A stretch of 64,000 nt of DNA from Pseudomonas sp. RC10 (GTDB taxonomy: Bacteria > Pseudomonadota > Gammaproteobacteria > Pseudomonadales > Pseudomonadaceae), in contig NZ_CP151650.1 in assembly GCF_038397775.1 (NCBI RefSeq), forward strand, positions 6,647,603-6,711,602. Reading direction: 5' to 3'. Made by a program: the position numbers and the translations under genes. Below the pieces are notes generated by a model that searched no databases, had not been told where the DNA came from, and saw nothing but the letters and a program-made list of their open reading frames with translations. This document shows positions 55,397-64,000 of the stretch, piece after piece (position 1 is the stretch's first letter; each line of letters opens with the position of its first letter).

Positions 55397-57181
55397 GTGA
55401 ATAGAACGATGCAGTTGCTGTCATTGCGTGATGTCGCCAGCCAGATCAACTCCGGTGGCGATCTGGACTTGACCTTGCGCCAATTGGTGCGGGTCAGCTG
55501 CCAGCACACCGACTGGACGCTGGGGTCGATCATGTCCATCGACATGAGCCAAGGCTACGCGTACGTCGTCGCCCGTCACGACCCGACGCTGTTGCAGCGC
55601 CCGCTCAGCGACCGCTGGGAATTGGCGTCGAGCCCCGCCGTGATCGCCCTGCAACGCAACGAGCCGATCTACATCCGCGACGTCCGCGAAAGCGAGTACT
55701 CGGGCTATCGCATGGAATCCTACGAGCGCGATTACCGCACGGTGCTGGTCATGCCGATGAGCTGCCGGGATTTCGAAGGGCGCCCCATGGTGTTGAGCGT
55801 GGTGTCGCGCCACATCAAAGAAGTCGGCGATGAAGACCTGGCCTTCCTCGGAATGATCATTCACCTGGGCGCCATTGCCGTTGAGCGCGAGCACCAGTTG
55901 GAAGCGCAACGCCTGGCCGCCGAACGCTTGCAGCAAGCGTTACGCGTGCACACTACGCTGCTCGAACACGTGTTGGCGGAAGGCTCGGTGTCATCGCTAT
56001 CGCTCATGGTCGGCAGCCTGTTGCCCAGCCCGTTGGTGGCGGTGGATTTCGCGGCGAACCAGGTCATCGCGGGACGCTCGCCGGACACACTGATGTTCGA
56101 CGACGCCAGCTGGCAGAACGCCGTGGCAGGGGTGCTCAGTTCGCAGATTTCGAAAACCTGTCGCGACACCTTGAACAGCTCAGTGCGCACGCCAGTCAAT
56201 CTGTTCCTCGACGACGGCACGCGGCATTTCACCTTCAAGGCGCAGATCGAGCCATTGACGGTCGATCACGAACTGGTGGGCGCACTGGTGCTGTTTGCCG
56301 TTGCGCCGTCGCTGAGCGAGCTGGACCAACTGATGCTGGAAAGCGCCAAGTTCGCCCTGAGCGTGCAGATGATGCGCAGCGTCATTCGCTTCCGCTTCGA
56401 AACCCGCACCCAGACCGAGCTGTTTTTCGAGGTCATCGAGCGCCGCTGGCGGGACGCCAACGACGTGCTGCAACGGGCGCAGCGGCTGGACATTCATCTC
56501 AACGCGCCGCAACAGATGATCGTCGTGGACTTTTCCGACGGGGCGAAAAAGCACGCCACCGCGCCCAGCCACTTCCATCACAACGCATCGCGCATCCTGC
56601 AACGCGCCGGGATGGACGCGACGGTGATCGCCATCGATAAGGGGCTGGTGTGTCTTGTGCCGTTCGAAGGGGAAAAAGGCGCCGAGAGAATCACCAAGGT
56701 CATGCGCCGCATCACTGACGACCTGATGCATTACCTGTCCGTCGAACCCATCGTGCTGGCCAGCAGCTGCTGCACGACACTGAACGATTATCCCGTGGCG
56801 TGGGAGCGTTGCCGCCGGATGATCGACATTGCCCGCTCGTTCGGACGAACCGGGCCCCTCTCAGGCCAGGATTTCGGGCCGATGCCGATGCTGATCGCAG
56901 CGGTCGGCGGCGAAGACATTCGCGCTTATGTCGCCGACAGCGTGGGGGCCATGATCGCTCACGACAAACAGCACGGCACGCCGTACCTCGAAACCCTCTC
57001 GACCTACCTGCAAGTCTGTTGCCGCAGCCAGGCCTGCGCGGATGCGATGGGGGTGCATGTCACCACGCTGCGTTATCGGCTGACGCGCATTCAGGAACTG
57101 TTCGACATCGATGTTGAAACGCCGGAACGACGCTTCGCCATCGAACTCGCTATCCGCCTGCAAAATGTCATGGGCAGCTAG
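55397..57181 (+). CDS. GAF/PucR-CdaR type transcriptional regulator
   Basis: 594 residues. A GAF domain (about 20-165) with SLRDVASQINSGGDLDLTLRQLVRVSCQHTDWTL and MPMSCRDFEGRPMVLSVVSRH, a middle domain, then the PucR C-terminal helix-turn-helix (HTH_30) YLQVCCRSQACADAMGVHVTTLRYRLTRIQELFDIDVE. Start GTG 55397 is chosen because AAGGTG sits 6 bases upstream; GTG 55388 and ATG 55409 are alternatives. Divergent from DUF1185, so it is the likely local activator, with ligand sensed by the GAF domain. Confidence 0.85.
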   Translation: MNRTMQLLSLRDVASQINSGGDLDLTLRQLVRVSCQHTDWTLGSIMSIDMSQGYAYVVARHDPTLLQRPLSDRWELASSPAVIALQRNEPIYIRDVRESEYSGYRMESYERDYRTVLVMPMSCRDFEGRPMVLSVVSRHIKEVGDEDLAFLGMIIHLGAIAVEREHQLEAQRLAAERLQQALRVHTTLLEHVLAEGSVSSLSLMVGSLLPSPLVAVDFAANQVIAGRSPDTLMFDDASWQNAVAGVLSSQISKTCRDTLNSSVRTPVNLFLDDGTRHFTFKAQIEPLTVDHELVGALVLFAVAPSLSELDQLMLESAKFALSVQMMRSVIRFRFETRTQTELFFEVIERRWRDANDVLQRAQRLDIHLNAPQQMIVVDFSDGAKKHATAPSHFHHNASRILQRAGMDATVIAIDKGLVCLVPFEGEKGAERITKVMRRITDDLMHYLSVEPIVLASSCCTTLNDYPVAWERCRRMIDIARSFGRTGPLSGQDFGPMPMLIAAVGGEDIRAYVADSVGAMIAHDKQHGTPYLETLSTYLQVCCRSQACADAMGVHVTTLRYRLTRIQELFDIDVETPERRFAIELAIRLQNVMGS

Positions 57182-57189
57182 GTTTTCCT

Positions 57190-59166
57190 TTACCTGAAGC
57201 GGTCCACTTCCTTGCGCAGGTCCGCCGCCAGCGCGTTCAACTCTTGCGCCGTCACCGCCAGGTTCGACACCACTTCGCGCTGTTCGCTGTTGGCCAGTGC
57301 AATGCTTTGCAAGTTGGCACTGAGTAGCGTCGCGGTGTTGCTTTGCTCTTGGGTCGCGGTGGTGATCGACGCGAATTGCTCGCCCGCCGAGCGGCTTTGC
57401 TCGTCAATATGGGCCAGTGCGGCGGCCACTTTGGCGTTACGCGACAGGCCTTCCTGCATCAGCGTGTTGCCCTGCTCCATGGTGCTGATGGCGTTGCCGG
57501 TTTCCTGCTGGATGCTGGCGATCATGCCGGAGATTTCGTCGGTGGCCTGACGGGTGCGCGAGGCGAGATTACGCACTTCATCAGCGACCACAGCGAATCC
57601 GCGCCCCTGCTCCCCTGCCCGCGCAGCCTCAATGGCGGCGTTGAGGGCAAGCAGGTTGGTCTGCTCCGCGATGGAGGTGATGACGCTGACGATGCCGCCG
57701 ATTTCCTGCGAACGCTGACCGAGGGTGTCGATCACGGCGGCGGTGCTACCCAGCGAACCGGCGATCTGCTCAAGGGACGCCGACGCTTCTTCCATCGATG
57801 CGCGACCAATGCGAGTTTGCTGGGCGTTGCCCTGGGCCAGACGCTCGGTGTTGCCCATGTTGTCGGCGATGGTCAGGGCCGTGGCGCTGAACTCTTCGAC
57901 GGCGCCGGCCATGCTGGTGATCTCACCGGACTGTTGCTCCATGCCTTCGTACGCGCCGCCCGACAGGCCAGACAACGCCTGCGCCCGCCCGCTGACTTCC
58001 TGAGCCGCGATACGAATATGCGACACCATGGTTTCCAGCGCCTGGCCCATCTGGTTGAAGCTGTTGGCCAACTGGCCGATTTCGTCGTGGCGCGTCACGT
58101 TCAGGCGCACGCTCAGGTCGCCGGCGCCGAGGGCTTCGGCCTGATTCACAAGGTCCGACAGCGGCTGCAATTTGCTGCGCAACAGCCAGATCGCCGAGCC
58201 GACTGCGATCAGCATCGCCAACAGGCTACCGATGGCGAGTTGGGTGCCGACGCTCCAGGTCACGGCGCTGATTTCCGCTTTAGGCATGGTGGCGAGCACG
58301 ATCCATGGTCCACCGGAGAACGGTTCAGCGACCGTGTAGAAATCATCCCCTGCGTCTTGCCAGAAACGGCCTTTGTTAGGGGTTTTGACGAATTCGGCCA
58401 AGGTTTTGCTCGCCTGATCCAGATCCTTCACGCCCGCTGGCGGCACCAGCCATTTGTTCTGTTCGTCGAGCAGGGCCAACGAGCCGGTCGAGCCGATGCG
58501 GAAGCTTTTGAGGTTGTCGAACTGCGACTTCTGCGCGTCGGTGTAATCGAAGCCCACAAACAGCACGGCGATGACCTTGCCGCCCGCGTCCCGCACAGGG
58601 GTGTATTGGGTCATGTACAGCCGGTCAAACAACAGCGCGCGACCCACGTAACTCTGCCCAGCGAGCAATTTTTCGTACGCCGGGTGTTTGTGATCCAGTA
58701 CGGTGCCGATGGCGCGGGAACCGTCCTGCTTGTTCAATGAGGTGCTGACCCGGATGAAGTCGTCGCCGTTGCGCACGAAGACTGTCGCGACGCCTGCCGT
58801 CATTTTCTTGAAGTCGTCGACTTCGGCGAAGTCATTGTTCAGCGGATTGCCATTGAGCAGGAGCGCAGGCGTTTGTACCCCGGCAACGGTGATTTGTTGC
58901 TCGGGCTGCAACGTCAGGCCGCCACTGAAGCGCTTCTCGAACAGCCCGCTCAAACGTTGAGTGCTGTCACGCAAAGTGCTGTGGAACGTATTGAGCTGAT
59001 CGGCCAACAACCGCGCTTCGCTGCCCATATGCTCTTCGCGGATAACGAGGTTCGCCGAATCCAGCGAACGCAAGGCGAACAGGGTACTGCCGCTGATGAC
59101 GACCGCCAGGATGACGGCCAAGGCGATGCCAAGCTGCGAGGCAATGCGGGCACGGGGTTGAGGCAT
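57190..59166 (-). CDS. Methyl-accepting chemotaxis protein (Cache3-Cache2 type)
   Basis: 658 residues. TM1 (about 10-33), a periplasmic sensory region of about 290 residues with [18 protein letters not shown] and [36 protein letters not shown] (a Cache pattern for small organic ligands), TM2, HAMP ([22 protein letters not shown]) and the signalling tip with [35 protein letters not shown]. Start ATG 59166. It ends 9 bases from the regulator stop. Perhaps it senses the substrate of the nearby catabolic genes (inference). Confidence 0.93.
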   Translation of the reverse strand: MPQPRARIASQLGIALAVILAVVISGSTLFALRSLDSANLVIREEHMGSEARLLADQLNTFHSTLRDSTQRLSGLFEKRFSGGLTLQPEQQITVAGVQTPALLLNGNPLNNDFAEVDDFKKMTAGVATVFVRNGDDFIRVSTSLNKQDGSRAIGTVLDHKHPAYEKLLAGQSYVGRALLFDRLYMTQYTPVRDAGGKVIAVLFVGFDYTDAQKSQFDNLKSFRIGSTGSLALLDEQNKWLVPPAGVKDLDQASKTLAEFVKTPNKGRFWQDAGDDFYTVAEPFSGGPWIVLATMPKAEISAVTWSVGTQLAIGSLLAMLIAVGSAIWLLRSKLQPLSDLVNQAEALGAGDLSVRLNVTRHDEIGQLANSFNQMGQALETMVSHIRIAAQEVSGRAQALSGLSGGAYEGMEQQSGEITSMAGAVEEFSATALTIADNMGNTERLAQGNAQQTRIGRASMEEASASLEQIAGSLGSTAAVIDTLGQRSQEIGGIVSVITSIAEQTNLLALNAAIEAARAGEQGRGFAVVADEVRNLASRTRQATDEISGMIASIQQETGNAISTMEQGNTLMQEGLSRNAKVAAALAHIDEQSRSAGEQFASITTATQEQSNTATLLSANLQSIALANSEQREVVSNLAVTAQELNALAADLRKEVDRFR

Positions 59167-59355
59167 GAAAACTCCTTGCCAAACGACCGGATCGTCCTGA
59201 CCTCAGGTGTACCGTTCGGGCTGATTTCTAATAGAGGGTATCGATAGGCCGATCGATTGTTGTCGGCTCTGTAATAACACCTTCGGCTGACACCGAAAAT
59301 ACTTGAGTCCTACACGGGGTCTTAGGACGGAAGGCGATTCGGCATGACACATAAC

Positions 59356-59446
59356 CTGTGGGAGCGAATTCATTCGCGATGCGGCGGCACAACCAACACT
59401 CCTCTAGCGGCTGGACTATTTTTCGCGAATGAATTCGCTCCCACAG
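59356..59446. repeat. REPIN, GAATTCATTCGCGA subtype (copy 3)
   Basis: Arms CTGTGGGAGCGAATTCATTC from 59356 and its inverse ending at 59446, same inner bases as copies at 9525 and 21195. It sits in the 328-base gap between the chemoreceptor and the LysR gene; nothing else is seen there. Confidence 0.85.
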
Positions 59447-59494
59447 AAGAACCGGTGGCCGACAGGGAAAGTGAGCCTCGCTGTCGAGGCATGC

Positions 59495-60415
59495 TCACTC
59501 CAATATCGTCACATCCGGCAATTCCATCGCCTGCACCTCGCCCTGCAGGAAATCGCTGAGTCTGCGCAACCGCTCTCCCCCCGGGCGGGTCTTGGGCCAG
59601 ACGAGGTAATAGTTCTCGCCGCTGACCACCGCCGTACGCCACGGAAGACTGAGCCGGCCCTGGAGGACGTCTTCGGCCACCATCAGCAGGTCGCCCATCG
59701 ACACCCCATATCCCCGCGCCGCCGCGATCATCCCCAATTCCAGGGTGTCGAACACCTGTCCCCCCTTGAGCGAGACCTGATCCGACAAACCCATGCGCTC
59801 AAGCCAACTGCGCCAATCCCGGCGATCCGGCGTGGGATGCAGCAATTCAGCGCTGGCCAGTCGCGCAACATCCCAAGGCGCGTCATCAAGCAGGCTGGGC
59901 GATCCCACCGGAATCAACAGTTCCGGAAAAAGATAGGTCGCCTCCCAGTCCGGGGGAAAATGCCCACGACTCAGCAACACCGCGCAGTCAAAGGGCTCCT
60001 GAGCGAAATCGACGTTATCGATGTCCATCCACGCGCTCGTCAGTTGCACCTCATTGCCCACCTGCAAATGACGAAACCGGCTGAGCCGCGCCAGCAACCA
60101 GCGCATGGTCAGCGTCGAGGGTGCTTTCATGCGCAAAATACCCTCTTCAGCCATCAGCGCACTGCACGCCCGCTCCAGCGCCGAGAACCCTTCACGAACC
60201 CCCGGCAACAGCTCCCGAGCCGCCTCGGTCAATTGCAGATTGCGTCCGTTGCGACGAAACAATCGGCAGGCAAAGTGCTGCTCAAGGGTGTGAATGTGCC
60301 GACTGACCGCGCTTTGTGTGATCGACAGTTCTTCGGCGGCGCGGGTAAATGAGCTGTGCCGCGCGGCAGCTTCAAATGCACGGAGCGCATACAAAGGCGG
60401 AAGACTACGAGGCAT
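59495..60415 (-). CDS. LysR family transcriptional regulator (GcvA-like)
   Basis: 306 residues. HTH (MPRSLPPLYALRAFEAAARHSSFTRAAEELSITQSAVSRHIHTLEQHF) and an effector domain with MKAPSTLTMRWLLARL. Start ATG 60415 follows AAGAGGA with correct spacing; upstream ATG codons are not favoured. Divergent from a MATE transporter gene; in P. aeruginosa the same pair (PA5293-PA5294, from memory) suggests it regulates that gene. Ligand unknown. Confidence 0.88.
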   Translation of the reverse strand: MPRSLPPLYALRAFEAAARHSSFTRAAEELSITQSAVSRHIHTLEQHFACRLFRRNGRNLQLTEAARELLPGVREGFSALERACSALMAEEGILRMKAPSTLTMRWLLARLSRFRHLQVGNEVQLTSAWMDIDNVDFAQEPFDCAVLLSRGHFPPDWEATYLFPELLIPVGSPSLLDDAPWDVARLASAELLHPTPDRRDWRSWLERMGLSDQVSLKGGQVFDTLELGMIAAARGYGVSMGDLLMVAEDVLQGRLSLPWRTAVVSGENYYLVWPKTRPGGERLRRLSDFLQGEVQAMELPDVTILE

Positions 60416-60581
60416 CGGGCGCATTCCTCTTGGCGTGATAGCGATCTCGGCACTGTACTGCAAAATTCTCAGGATGAGTTTTACTCATGCCAATGATCGG
60501 ATTTATCCCTTTGTGCATTACACCTCGAATCACGACAATGGCCTGCTCATCAATGCCTCACCCCTCCCGAGCGCCGCGAAC

Positions 60582-61964
60582 ATGCAACAGAACGCCTTCA
60601 AAGAATTGTGGATCATCCTGCGCGTGGCCGGGCCGTTGATCGCGTCGCAGATGGCGCACATGCTGATGGTCTTCACCGACACGGTGATGATGGGCAAGCT
60701 CGGCCCGGAGTCTCTCGCGGGCGGTGGGCTGGGGGCGGCGAGCTATAACTTCGTTTCATTTTTCTGCGTGGGCGTGATGGCCGCGGTGGGCACGCTGGTA
60801 TCGATTCGCAAAGGCGCCAATGATGACCTCGGCGCGACGCGGCTGACTCAAGCAGGCCTCTGGCTCGCATGGGGCATGGCGCTGGTCGCCGCGCTGATTC
60901 TCTGGAACCTGACGCCGATTCTGCTGCACTTCGGCCAGGCCGAAGCCAACGTTCACATGGCCAGCCAATTCCTGTTGACCTTGCCGCTGGCGCTGCCGGG
61001 CCTGCTGAGTTTCATGGCGTTGCGCGGGTTCACCAGCGCGTTGGGCCGCGCGACGCCGGTGATGGTGGTGAGCCTGGTCGGGGTCGCGGCCAACTTCGGC
61101 CTCAACTACGCCTTTATTCACGGCCTGTTCGGGTTGCCGCATTGGGGGTTGATGGGGATCGGGCTGGTCACCGCCATTGTCACCAACAGCATGGCGCTGG
61201 CACTCTGGCTGCACATTCGTTACCACAAGGTGTACGCCGCGTACCCTTTACACGTAGGTCTGATGAGCCTGTCGCGCGCCAGCCTCAAAGAGTTGTGGCG
61301 GCTGGGCCTGCCGATTGGCGGCACCTACGCGGTGGAAGTCGGACTGTTCACCTTCGCAGCCTTCTGCATGGGCGCGATGGGCAGCACGCAGATGGCGGCG
61401 CACCAGATCGCGCTGCAGTCGGTGTCGATGGCGTTCATGATTCCCGTCGGGATTTCCTACGCGGTGACGATGCGCATCGGCCTGCATTACGGCGGCGGCA
61501 ATCTGCTGCAGGCGCGTACGGCTGGGCGCGTGGGCATCACCTTCGGAGGGCTGCTGATGCTGGCGTTCGGGGTTCTGTTCTGGGTGGCGCCGCACGTGGT
61601 GATCGGGCTGTTCGTCGACCTGAACGATCCGAAATACCAGAGCGTCGTCGAGTTGGCGGTGAAACTGTTGGCGATTGCCGCATGGTTCGAGATTCTCGAC
61701 GGCACCCAGACTATCGCGATGGGCGCCATTCGGGGCTTCAAGGATGCCAAGACGACGTTTCTCATCGGTTTGGCCAGCTATTGGGTCGTCGGCGCGCCGC
61801 TGGCGTGGGGGCTGGGTTTCTTGGCCAGCCAAGGCGCTGAAGGTGTGTGGTGGGGCTTGGCGGTCGGGTTGCTGTGTTCGGCGGTCGCACTGACCTACGC
61901 CTTCGAACACAAGGTCGCCAAGCTGCTGCGTAAAGAAGCGACGGGCGTTGTGGTGATGGGCTGA
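60582..61964 (+). CDS. MATE family efflux transporter (NorM-like)
   Basis: 460 residues with twelve membrane helices: QQNAFKELWIILRVAGPLIASQMAHMLMVFTDTVMMGKLG at the start and the second half GGTYAVEVGLFTFAAFCMGAMGSTQMAAHQIALQSVSMAFMIPVG. Exports cationic drugs by Na+ or H+ antiport. Start ATG 60582 (MQQN) is chosen over an extended in-frame region that overlaps the LysR gene. A REPIN follows. Confidence 0.92.
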   Translation: MQQNAFKELWIILRVAGPLIASQMAHMLMVFTDTVMMGKLGPESLAGGGLGAASYNFVSFFCVGVMAAVGTLVSIRKGANDDLGATRLTQAGLWLAWGMALVAALILWNLTPILLHFGQAEANVHMASQFLLTLPLALPGLLSFMALRGFTSALGRATPVMVVSLVGVAANFGLNYAFIHGLFGLPHWGLMGIGLVTAIVTNSMALALWLHIRYHKVYAAYPLHVGLMSLSRASLKELWRLGLPIGGTYAVEVGLFTFAAFCMGAMGSTQMAAHQIALQSVSMAFMIPVGISYAVTMRIGLHYGGGNLLQARTAGRVGITFGGLLMLAFGVLFWVAPHVVIGLFVDLNDPKYQSVVELAVKLLAIAAWFEILDGTQTIAMGAIRGFKDAKTTFLIGLASYWVVGAPLAWGLGFLASQGAEGVWWGLAVGLLCSAVALTYAFEHKVAKLLRKEATGVVVMG

Positions 61965-61979
61965 GACACACCCCGGCTT

Positions 61980-62070
61980 CTGTAGGAGTGAGCTTGCTCG
62001 CGATGGCGACGTGTCTGTCACGTTATCAGTGCCTGACACACCGCCATCGCGAGCAAGCTCACTCCTACAG
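61980..62070. repeat. REPIN, GAGCAAGCTCACTCCTACA subtype, after the MATE gene
   Basis: Arms CTGTAGGAGTGAGCTTGCTC (from 61980) and the inverse ending at 62070, around about 50 bases that also contain an inner inverted repeat GTCTGTCA/TGCCTGACA. A further single REP-like half GGCAAGCGCGCTCCTACAG lies at 62095-62113. Confidence 0.85.
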
Positions 62071-62130
62071 ACGAAGCGTGAAACCGCCACCGTCGGCAAG
62101 CGCGCTCCTACAGATCAGAACCGGGCCACT

Positions 62131-63798
62131 TCACAGCCCCTGCGCCACCCGCCCTTTTTGATCGAACATCAGGTAAGCCAGCAATTCCGGCAGCGCCAGC
62201 GGGTGGCTGATGAGATACCCCTGCGCCTGATCGCAACCGAAGCTGCGCAGCAACGCCAATTGCTCCGGCGTCTCGACCCCCTCCGCCACCACTTCCAGAC
62301 TCAAGTTGTGCGCCAGGTTGATCATGGCGTGCACCAGCTTGCGGTTTTCCTCACGCTGTTCCATCTCGCCCACGAAGCTCTTGTCGATCTTGAGCAACGT
62401 GATCGGCAGGCTGTTGAGGTGCACGAATGATGAAAAGCCGGTGCCGAAGTCGTCCAGCGAGAACCGCACGCCCAAGCGTCCCAGCGCATCCATGGTCTGC
62501 TTGACCAGATCGCTGCGGCGCATGACCGCAGTTTCAGTCAGTTCGAACTCCAGCCACTGCGCATCTACGCCGCGATCACTGATCAGGCGGTCCAGGGTCG
62601 GCAGCAGCTGATTGTCCTGGAACTGGCGGAACGACAGGTTGATCGCCATGTGCAGCGGCGGCAGGCCTTTTTCCCGCAGGGTCTGCATGTCCCGCAACGC
62701 GCGGGAAATCACCCAATAGCCCAGAGGCACGATCAACCCGCTCTGCTCGGCCAACGGCACGAATTCGCTTGGCGGCAACAGCCCGCGCTCGGCATGGCGC
62801 CAACGCACGAGGGCTTCAAGACCGAGGATTTTCCCGGTATTCAGGCACAGACGCGGCTGGTAATGCAGCTCCAGCTCGTCACGCCGCAACGCCCGGCGCA
62901 GCTCGCTTTCCAGATCGGCGAGGCTGCGAGCGTTGCGATTAATGCGTTCGTTAAAAACGTGGAAGGTGCAGCCCTGAATGCCTTTGGCCTGCTGCATCGC
63001 GATGTGCGCATGCCACATCAGCGGATCCGCCCCGGCGTCAGCGCGGGCATGGGCGATCCCGAGGCTGCAACCGATCAGCAGGCTCTCGCCATCCACCCAA
63101 TAAGGCTCGGACAGCGCTTCGGTGATGCGCTCGGCCATCCATTCAGCGCGATCCGGCGCACGGCGGGTATCGATCAAGAGGGCGAATTCATCGCTGCCGA
63201 GCCGCGCAAGCTGATCACAGGCTTCGAGCTGGCTCTTCATCCGCGCCACGACCTGCAGAATCAAGCGGTCCCCGGCCTGATGGCCCAGCGCGTCGTTGGC
63301 TCGACGGAAATTGTCGAGGTCAAGGTGCCCCAGCGCCAGCCCTCGCCCGTCGAACTCCACCAGGCGCGCCGCGAGCAACGTCTGAAACCCCTGACGGTTG
63401 GCAATGCCGGTCAGCGGGTCTTGCTCAGCGAGGCGTTGCAGGGTGTTTTCCAGCAGCCCCCGTTCGCGCACATGACGCAGGCAGCGGCGCAGGCTTTGGG
63501 TATTCAGGGCTTCACGAATCAACCAATCACTGACGCCCACAGGGTCAGTATCAGGTTCGACATCGAGCAACAGCACCGTCGGCCAACTGCACTGACCGGC
63601 CGCAGGCTGCAAGGCGGCGGTCGTGAAGAGGATAAAAGAATGCGAGGGGTCATCAGGCTGGCCAATAGCGTCCCAGCTCGACGCGCAGTCGAGAAAAACG
63701 GCTTCCCCCAAGGGGGCCAGGCACTCGCGCAATATCGCTGGCCATTCCGGCGTGTCCGCCAGAAGCAGCAAACGCAAGGGTTCGACAGGCGTAGACAA
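62131..63798 (-). CDS. GGDEF-EAL protein, probable c-di-GMP phosphodiesterase (ProE-like)
   Basis: 555 residues. N-terminal receiver-like region (about 1-115) lacks a clear phosphorylation aspartate. The GGDEF motif is degenerate (GSDEF, 201-205), while the EAL domain has all catalytic marks: EAL 328-330, NLSFRQF, ELTET, DDFGTGFSS, KIDKSF and VAEGVET. So it probably degrades c-di-GMP. Start TTG 63798 is chosen: GGGGAG lies 5 bases upstream and the longer frame has no ATG. Corresponds in position to PA5295 of P. aeruginosa, which I recall as the phosphodiesterase ProE. Confidence 0.87.
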   Translation of the reverse strand: MSTPVEPLRLLLLADTPEWPAILRECLAPLGEAVFLDCASSWDAIGQPDDPSHSFILFTTAALQPAAGQCSWPTVLLLDVEPDTDPVGVSDWLIREALNTQSLRRCLRHVRERGLLENTLQRLAEQDPLTGIANRQGFQTLLAARLVEFDGRGLALGHLDLDNFRRANDALGHQAGDRLILQVVARMKSQLEACDQLARLGSDEFALLIDTRRAPDRAEWMAERITEALSEPYWVDGESLLIGCSLGIAHARADAGADPLMWHAHIAMQQAKGIQGCTFHVFNERINRNARSLADLESELRRALRRDELELHYQPRLCLNTGKILGLEALVRWRHAERGLLPPSEFVPLAEQSGLIVPLGYWVISRALRDMQTLREKGLPPLHMAINLSFRQFQDNQLLPTLDRLISDRGVDAQWLEFELTETAVMRRSDLVKQTMDALGRLGVRFSLDDFGTGFSSFVHLNSLPITLLKIDKSFVGEMEQREENRKLVHAMINLAHNLSLEVVAEGVETPEQLALLRSFGCDQAQGYLISHPLALPELLAYLMFDQKGRVAQGL

Positions 63799-63840
63799 GC
63801 TAGCTCCCCACACAAACAAAAGACATCGGCGCCCATTCAA

Positions 63841-64000
63841 ACGAGGGGCGTCAAACGCGTAGATTCACCGCGTGCTGCGCAAATGTAACAAAACGGCGAA
63901 ATATAGATAGCGTGACGCATCACAGTGTCAGACGGTCGCTGCACAATCCTTCGACCCTGTTAAAATGCCCGCCCATTTTGCAAGCGATCCCCTTTTCCTC
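63841..64000 (+). promoter_or_regulatory. Upstream region of the next gene
   Basis: 160 bases at the right edge with no gene. TTAAAAT near 63960-63966 could be a -10 element reading rightwards, with weak -35. By synteny the next gene may be the Rep helicase, but it is outside the window. Confidence 0.3.

Overview
The window is chromosomal DNA from a Pseudomonas (Gammaproteobacteria), most likely a fluorescens/syringae-type lineage rather than P. aeruginosa. The evidence is the run of genes algP, fkbp-type PPIase, algQ, dsbB, hemYXDC, algR, algZ, argH, then cyaA, cyaY, lptM, lysA, dapF, xerC, and then sutA, amtB, glnK, ubiK, comM. This matches the order I recall around PA5242-PA5296 of P. aeruginosa. 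The intergenic palindromes are also the REP/REPIN type common in non-aeruginosa pseudomonads. Coding density is high. I see no rRNA, tRNA, CRISPR array, insertion sequence or prophage.

Region by region: 1-6 kb holds the start of polyphosphate kinase with a good PhoB box, a DedA protein, a sterol-desaturase/AGMO-like enzyme, elbB, a UPF0178 protein and a cytochrome c-FTR1 iron permease fusion. 6-9.5 kb is a four-gene envelope operon: three lipoproteins and one secreted protein, including YcfL and LpoB-like members. 9.6-13.4 kb carries a LysE exporter, a short MscS channel, an ABC-F ATPase and a TIGR02444 protein. 13.4-24.7 kb is the alginate/haem block: algP, PPIase, algQ, dsbB, the hemC-D-X-Y operon, algZR and argH. 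24.7-35 kb has a GST, two small conserved proteins, class I adenylate cyclase, frataxin with a Cys4 DUF1289 partner, and the lptM-lysA-dapF-DUF484-xerC-HAD cluster. 35-41.2 kb has sutA, a YjbQ protein, the nitrogen-controlled glnK-amtB operon (sigma54 promoter plus NtrC-type site), ubiK, a higBA toxin-antitoxin pair with a palindromic operator, and comM.

From 41.3 to about 59.2 kb the content looks accessory and catabolic. It contains a GhrA-type reductase, a GABA-type aminotransferase, an Lrp/AsnC regulator, a succinate-semialdehyde-type dehydrogenase and a betaine-family ABC importer (proVWX-like). It also contains a five-gene set: flavin reductase fusion, aldehyde dehydrogenase, luciferase-like monooxygenase, alpha/beta hydrolase and NIPSNAP protein. 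Next to that set lie a DUF1185 gene, a divergent GAF/PucR-type regulator and a chemoreceptor. Together they look like uptake, sensing and oxidative breakdown of an unknown, possibly nitrogenous compound ending in central metabolism. This is the best candidate in the window for an undescribed system. The conserved backbone resumes at 59.5 kb with a LysR regulator, a MATE transporter and a ProE-like GGDEF/EAL protein; the window ends in the upstream region of the next gene.

A dispersed family of paired inverted repeats (REPINs) sits in at least eleven intergenic gaps, mostly after stop codons. Gene boundaries are read from the sequence; functions rest on recognised family motifs, not on database searches.
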